Part shown: positions 60,801 to 64,000 of the stretch, one piece after another
Layout of the letters: each line of letters starts with the position of its first letter
Numbering within the stretch: position 1 is the first letter of the stretch
Assembly: GCF_000004075.3 (NCBI RefSeq)
Contig: NC_026656.2
Coordinates: forward strand, 20,656,607 to 20,720,606
Direction: 5' to 3'
Length of the DNA: 64,000 bases
From: Cucumis sativus
Taxonomy: Eukaryota > Streptophyta > Magnoliopsida > Cucurbitales > Cucurbitaceae
The notes under the pieces: generated by a model
Told to the model about the DNA's origin: nothing
The model's database searches: none
The model's input: the letters and a program-made list of their open reading frames with translations, nothing else
Made by a program: the position numbers and the translations under genes

Positions 60801-62632
60801 AGTTCATTGGCCACGTTGACTCCGTTTGCCGACATATCATTTTATCGTATATTTTAGATGACTTATATTTGTGTCTCTTTGTATTAATTCATTTTCGAGT
60901 ACGAAGAGGGGTCAAATATAACATAATGTAATATAGTTGGATAATCAACAGATGTATGTAAAAATAGGTATAGCATTCATCTTGTTATATTTGAGAAATT
61001 GAGAAATACTTAATTATGGTCTGACAATCAACTCTTTCAATATTGTTTTAGTTTTTTTTTATACCTTAATTAAGTTTGTTTAATTTTAATTTTCGTTTAT
61101 AATAAATCTTAAATTTAGCGTGATGATTTTTTAAAAATAAAAATTGTTATCTATAATATTTTTACTATAAATTCCAAAAATATATTTCACATATTTTGTT
61201 TTAATTGCAATGAAAATTATTATTAATAACGTTGGAGAACTAATAAATTTAAAATTTATTAAAATTAAATCATTAAAAATATGATTTAAAATTGAAGAAA
61301 CTTTACTGTATGTATAAACAGATTAAAGTGACAAATTGTACCATTCAACTAATCTGAGAAAAACGTGGACCTCAGCTAACAAAGATAATGTATATTTAGT
61401 ATTTCTTTCTTTACACTTCATCGTTTTCAACAAAATTTAATCCTCTTTACATTTATTATTACATCCAATAATTTTTTAAGCCACACGTTAAGTTATAATA
61501 TTTGGTTGTTATTGCTAACTTGCTTTTAATTAATTTTTGTGTTAGATAATATTTCGTAGTTAAAGATGGCAAAGGTCGTGCTTTTTCATCTGGGATGCAT
61601 ACATGAAATGGAATCTTCTAAGGTACTTTCTTATATATTTATGTCATTTTAATCATACATCTTATCGACTAATATTTTAATTAAATAAACATAAATTTAG
61701 AAAAAGAAATGGTAGGATAATTATGATAAACTCATCAATTTTCTCGATTGAATTGAATAATTTTCAGTATGAGATTAATATAATTGTGCTTAATTGATCA
61801 GTATGGATAATATATATCACATCCTTTTGATATAACATGATAAGAATTTACACTTTTTTTTATTGATCTACTACTCTGGCCCTCTTGGGGTATATGTGAT
61901 TTTTCTATATGATTCTTTTGATCTTATTTAATTATGAAATGATATAATTCATCAGTTTAAAAGTCTGAGGGGACTTTTTATACCACTCATCAAAGAAAAT
62001 CCTATATAATTGAATAGTCATAAAGGTTTGTTGAAAATTACCCATTGATAATTACATTTAAACTAATTAAGACTATGTTATCTACAAGTTTATAATCAAA
62101 CTTTTTTTTCTTTAGAAATAAATTATTGGAATAACGTACGTTGGGTAAGAGGTGTCTTGAAACATCTCATTCTTTCTTTACATGTCTTATCCTTGATATA
62201 AATATAAGTGTAGTGGTGATCTTTTTATTATTCAATCTACTCTTTTTTTTTTACGTATATCGATTTCTTTTCTTAATTAAAAAAATTTGACATTATTTGA
62301 TAGATGTTGTTAAGATTAGGATATAAGTACAGAAAACAATTCCTTAATAATATTTAAGATACTATAGAGCTATAAATTCACTATATTTTCTCTATTTTAG
62401 ACCTCTTAAGCTACTTAACGGCCAAATCTCAAAAGAAAATTATTCTATTAAGACTTTTTACCTATTTTCCTTTAAAAGCACACGATGTATTTAGTAGTGC
62501 TAATCAATTAAAATCATGATTTAAGATGATTGAAGTTCACTTTTTTATTGCATCCTCAGCCACGAATAATTTAAAATTCTTGTCATATGATATAAAGATG
62601 ATTAACCCTAGCCCTAGCCAAGGATTATTCAC

Positions 62633-62635
<3 letters not shown>

Positions 62636-62666
<31 letters not shown>
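62636..62666. repeat. AT dinucleotide microsatellite
   Basis: Fifteen AT units; a second, shorter tract follows at 62715-62731. Such tracts are highly polymorphic between accessions. Confidence 0.95.
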
Positions 62667-62668
<2 letters not shown>

Positions 62669-64000
62669 TAAAAATATTCCACTTCGAAACTTCGACTTCA
62701 TCCCTCTCTTTCATTTATATATATATATATACATGTATCACGAATCAAATAGGATTTTCACTTTCTAAATTGATCAATTGAGTATTTTATGAAAATGCAT
62801 GACAACCATAACGTATGGTTTTCTCTAGCATTATCGTTATATAAACCCATAAACTATTTGTAATGCAAAAAGAATCCAAAAATGTCGTGAGCATTTCTGA
62901 AAAGGAGAGAACCAAAAATGTTAATTTTTACATAGGTTGCCGCTAGGCAAGTGGAGGTTTCATTGATTCGTCCTTTTGGTGATGGGATATGTACTCCATA
63001 AGGAAAAAGATTAATTAGTTTAAATATATACATGAAATTAAAGGGATATGTTCGCCATTTTCATTAGTTAATTAATAGCGTTGATTAAGCAACCTTAAGG
63101 AAGTGATTCCTAAAGGCTAAAAGGAAAGAATTCAAATATGAGAGTTGGCAAGGTATATGTACTCCCATATGCATCTTTTTAATTTTATAATGTACTTAGT
63201 TTAGCCTACTAGAGAATATTTAATACCTTAATTTTTCATATTAATTCTTTGCATTACTTTAGTTTTCACATTTTACTAAAGTATTATATCTAATTACTAC
63301 CAAACATACATATTTCTAATTATTTATAATAAGAGTTCATGAGTGCATTATACCATATTCTCCTTTTTAAAGGAATAAAACATCAAAACCCAAATATATA
63401 ACTTTTTTTCTTGTTTTCTCATTATTTAATTAACGTCATATTCTCTCAATTCTTCTGTTAATCTTAAATACTTATTTGATAAAAGAAACAATTCACATTT
63501 AGAATGTCTTTGTGATTGAGATATTATTCAATATTACTGGCTTAATTTAAATGTGATTCATGTACCTTCTACGTATACATACATACACTTTTTTTTGTCA
63601 CTGTCAATTTTAATTGATAACTTTTTTTAAATACTTTTGATATACTTGCATGATGTAATTAATATGTCTATTTATTTTTGGGTGGTAGTTTGTTGTTACT
63701 TTGTTAATATAATAAACCAACAATTAGTTGGCTGAAATGGCCAAATGGGTTTGAAATTTGAGTGTATATATAATTTTACACGATTGTTTTTAATCTCATA
63801 ACTAGTGGTTTGTTTATAGTTGAGTAGTAACTATTATCATCTCTATTTCATATTCAATCGAATTGTTATATTAAAAAGGTTATACATTTTATTTAATAAT
63901 TAGGTGAAAGTCGAAGAATTGAAATTAATAGTAGTTTTAAGTATTTGTTTATTATGGTAGGATGTACACATATATTGTTCTTTAGTTCGACATATATGGT

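Larger units (their letters stand above)
56537..63999. other. AT-rich intergenic region
   Basis: About 7.4 kb without a recognisable gene. It holds the 36-bp tandem duplication at 57322-57393, possible LTR relics near 57730-57815 and 58080-58250, a 16-bp palindrome pair at 60252-60272, and AT microsatellites at 62636-62666 and 62715-62731. A frame at 58797-59060 does not look like a protein. Confidence 0.55.

Overview
The window is nuclear DNA of a flowering plant, very probably a dicot. Exons are short, introns are GT-AG with T-rich ends, the intergenic DNA is strongly AT-rich, and every recognisable protein is of plant type. A family of short AT-rich palindromic elements (inverted arms around 'tatagcaaaat', centre 'ctatcagtgatag') recurs through the window. 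I associate this family with cucurbit genomes (cucumber, melon), but from memory only, so the family-level placement is an inference. No bacterial, organellar or viral block was seen.

Seven protein-coding genes were resolved exon by exon, each giving an open frame across all junctions. (1) 1566-4221 (+): RING-H2 ubiquitin ligase of the RHG1A/MBR type, 549 aa. (2) 5578-6801 (-): ADA1/TADA1-like SAGA subunit, single coding exon, 407 aa. (3) 8465-14346 (+): kinetochore protein CENP-O, 12 exons, 341 aa, with two E2F-type sites just upstream. (4) 15345-22988 (-): plasma-membrane H+-ATPase, 16 exons, 955 aa, with a 3.2-kb first intron and one GC-AG intron. (5) 31882-34945 (-): COP9 signalosome subunit 5, 6 exons, 365 aa, JAMM site intact. 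(6) 40048-41199 (+): DUF1644 zinc-finger protein, 294 aa, with introns in both UTRs. (7) 44134-49204 (-): chloroplast-type ABC1K atypical kinase, 14 exons, 661 aa. An eighth, single-exon gene at 56115-56450 (-) encodes an FPF1-like protein of 111 aa.

A decayed copy of a CWC21/SRRM2-type splicing factor lies at 30490-30778 (-). Between genes there are long AT-rich stretches (23.3-30.4, 35.3-38.7, 41.4-44.1, 49.3-56.1 and 56.6-64 kb) holding MITE-like palindromes, two tRNA-derived SINEs (one with a perfect 14-bp target-site duplication inside an ABC1K intron), tandem duplications, microsatellites and faint retrotransposon relics. A locus at 52.0-52.6 kb carries a TATA box, a 37-codon frame and a tandemly duplicated exon-intron-like unit, and remains unexplained.

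The genes are not an operon or a cluster; each is an independent transcription unit. ADA1-like and CENP-O are divergent over about 0.7 kb, and CENP-O and the H+-ATPase converge. Functions are ubiquitin/COP9 control of protein turnover, chromatin-linked transcription, chromosome segregation, proton pumping, plastid lipid/quinone kinase-type regulation and flowering/growth. I found no convincing new multi-gene system. The most unusual items are the 52-kb duplicated unit, the four-copy palindromic element array at 50.2-51.2 kb, the G-box pair in the H+-ATPase first intron and the CWC21 relic.
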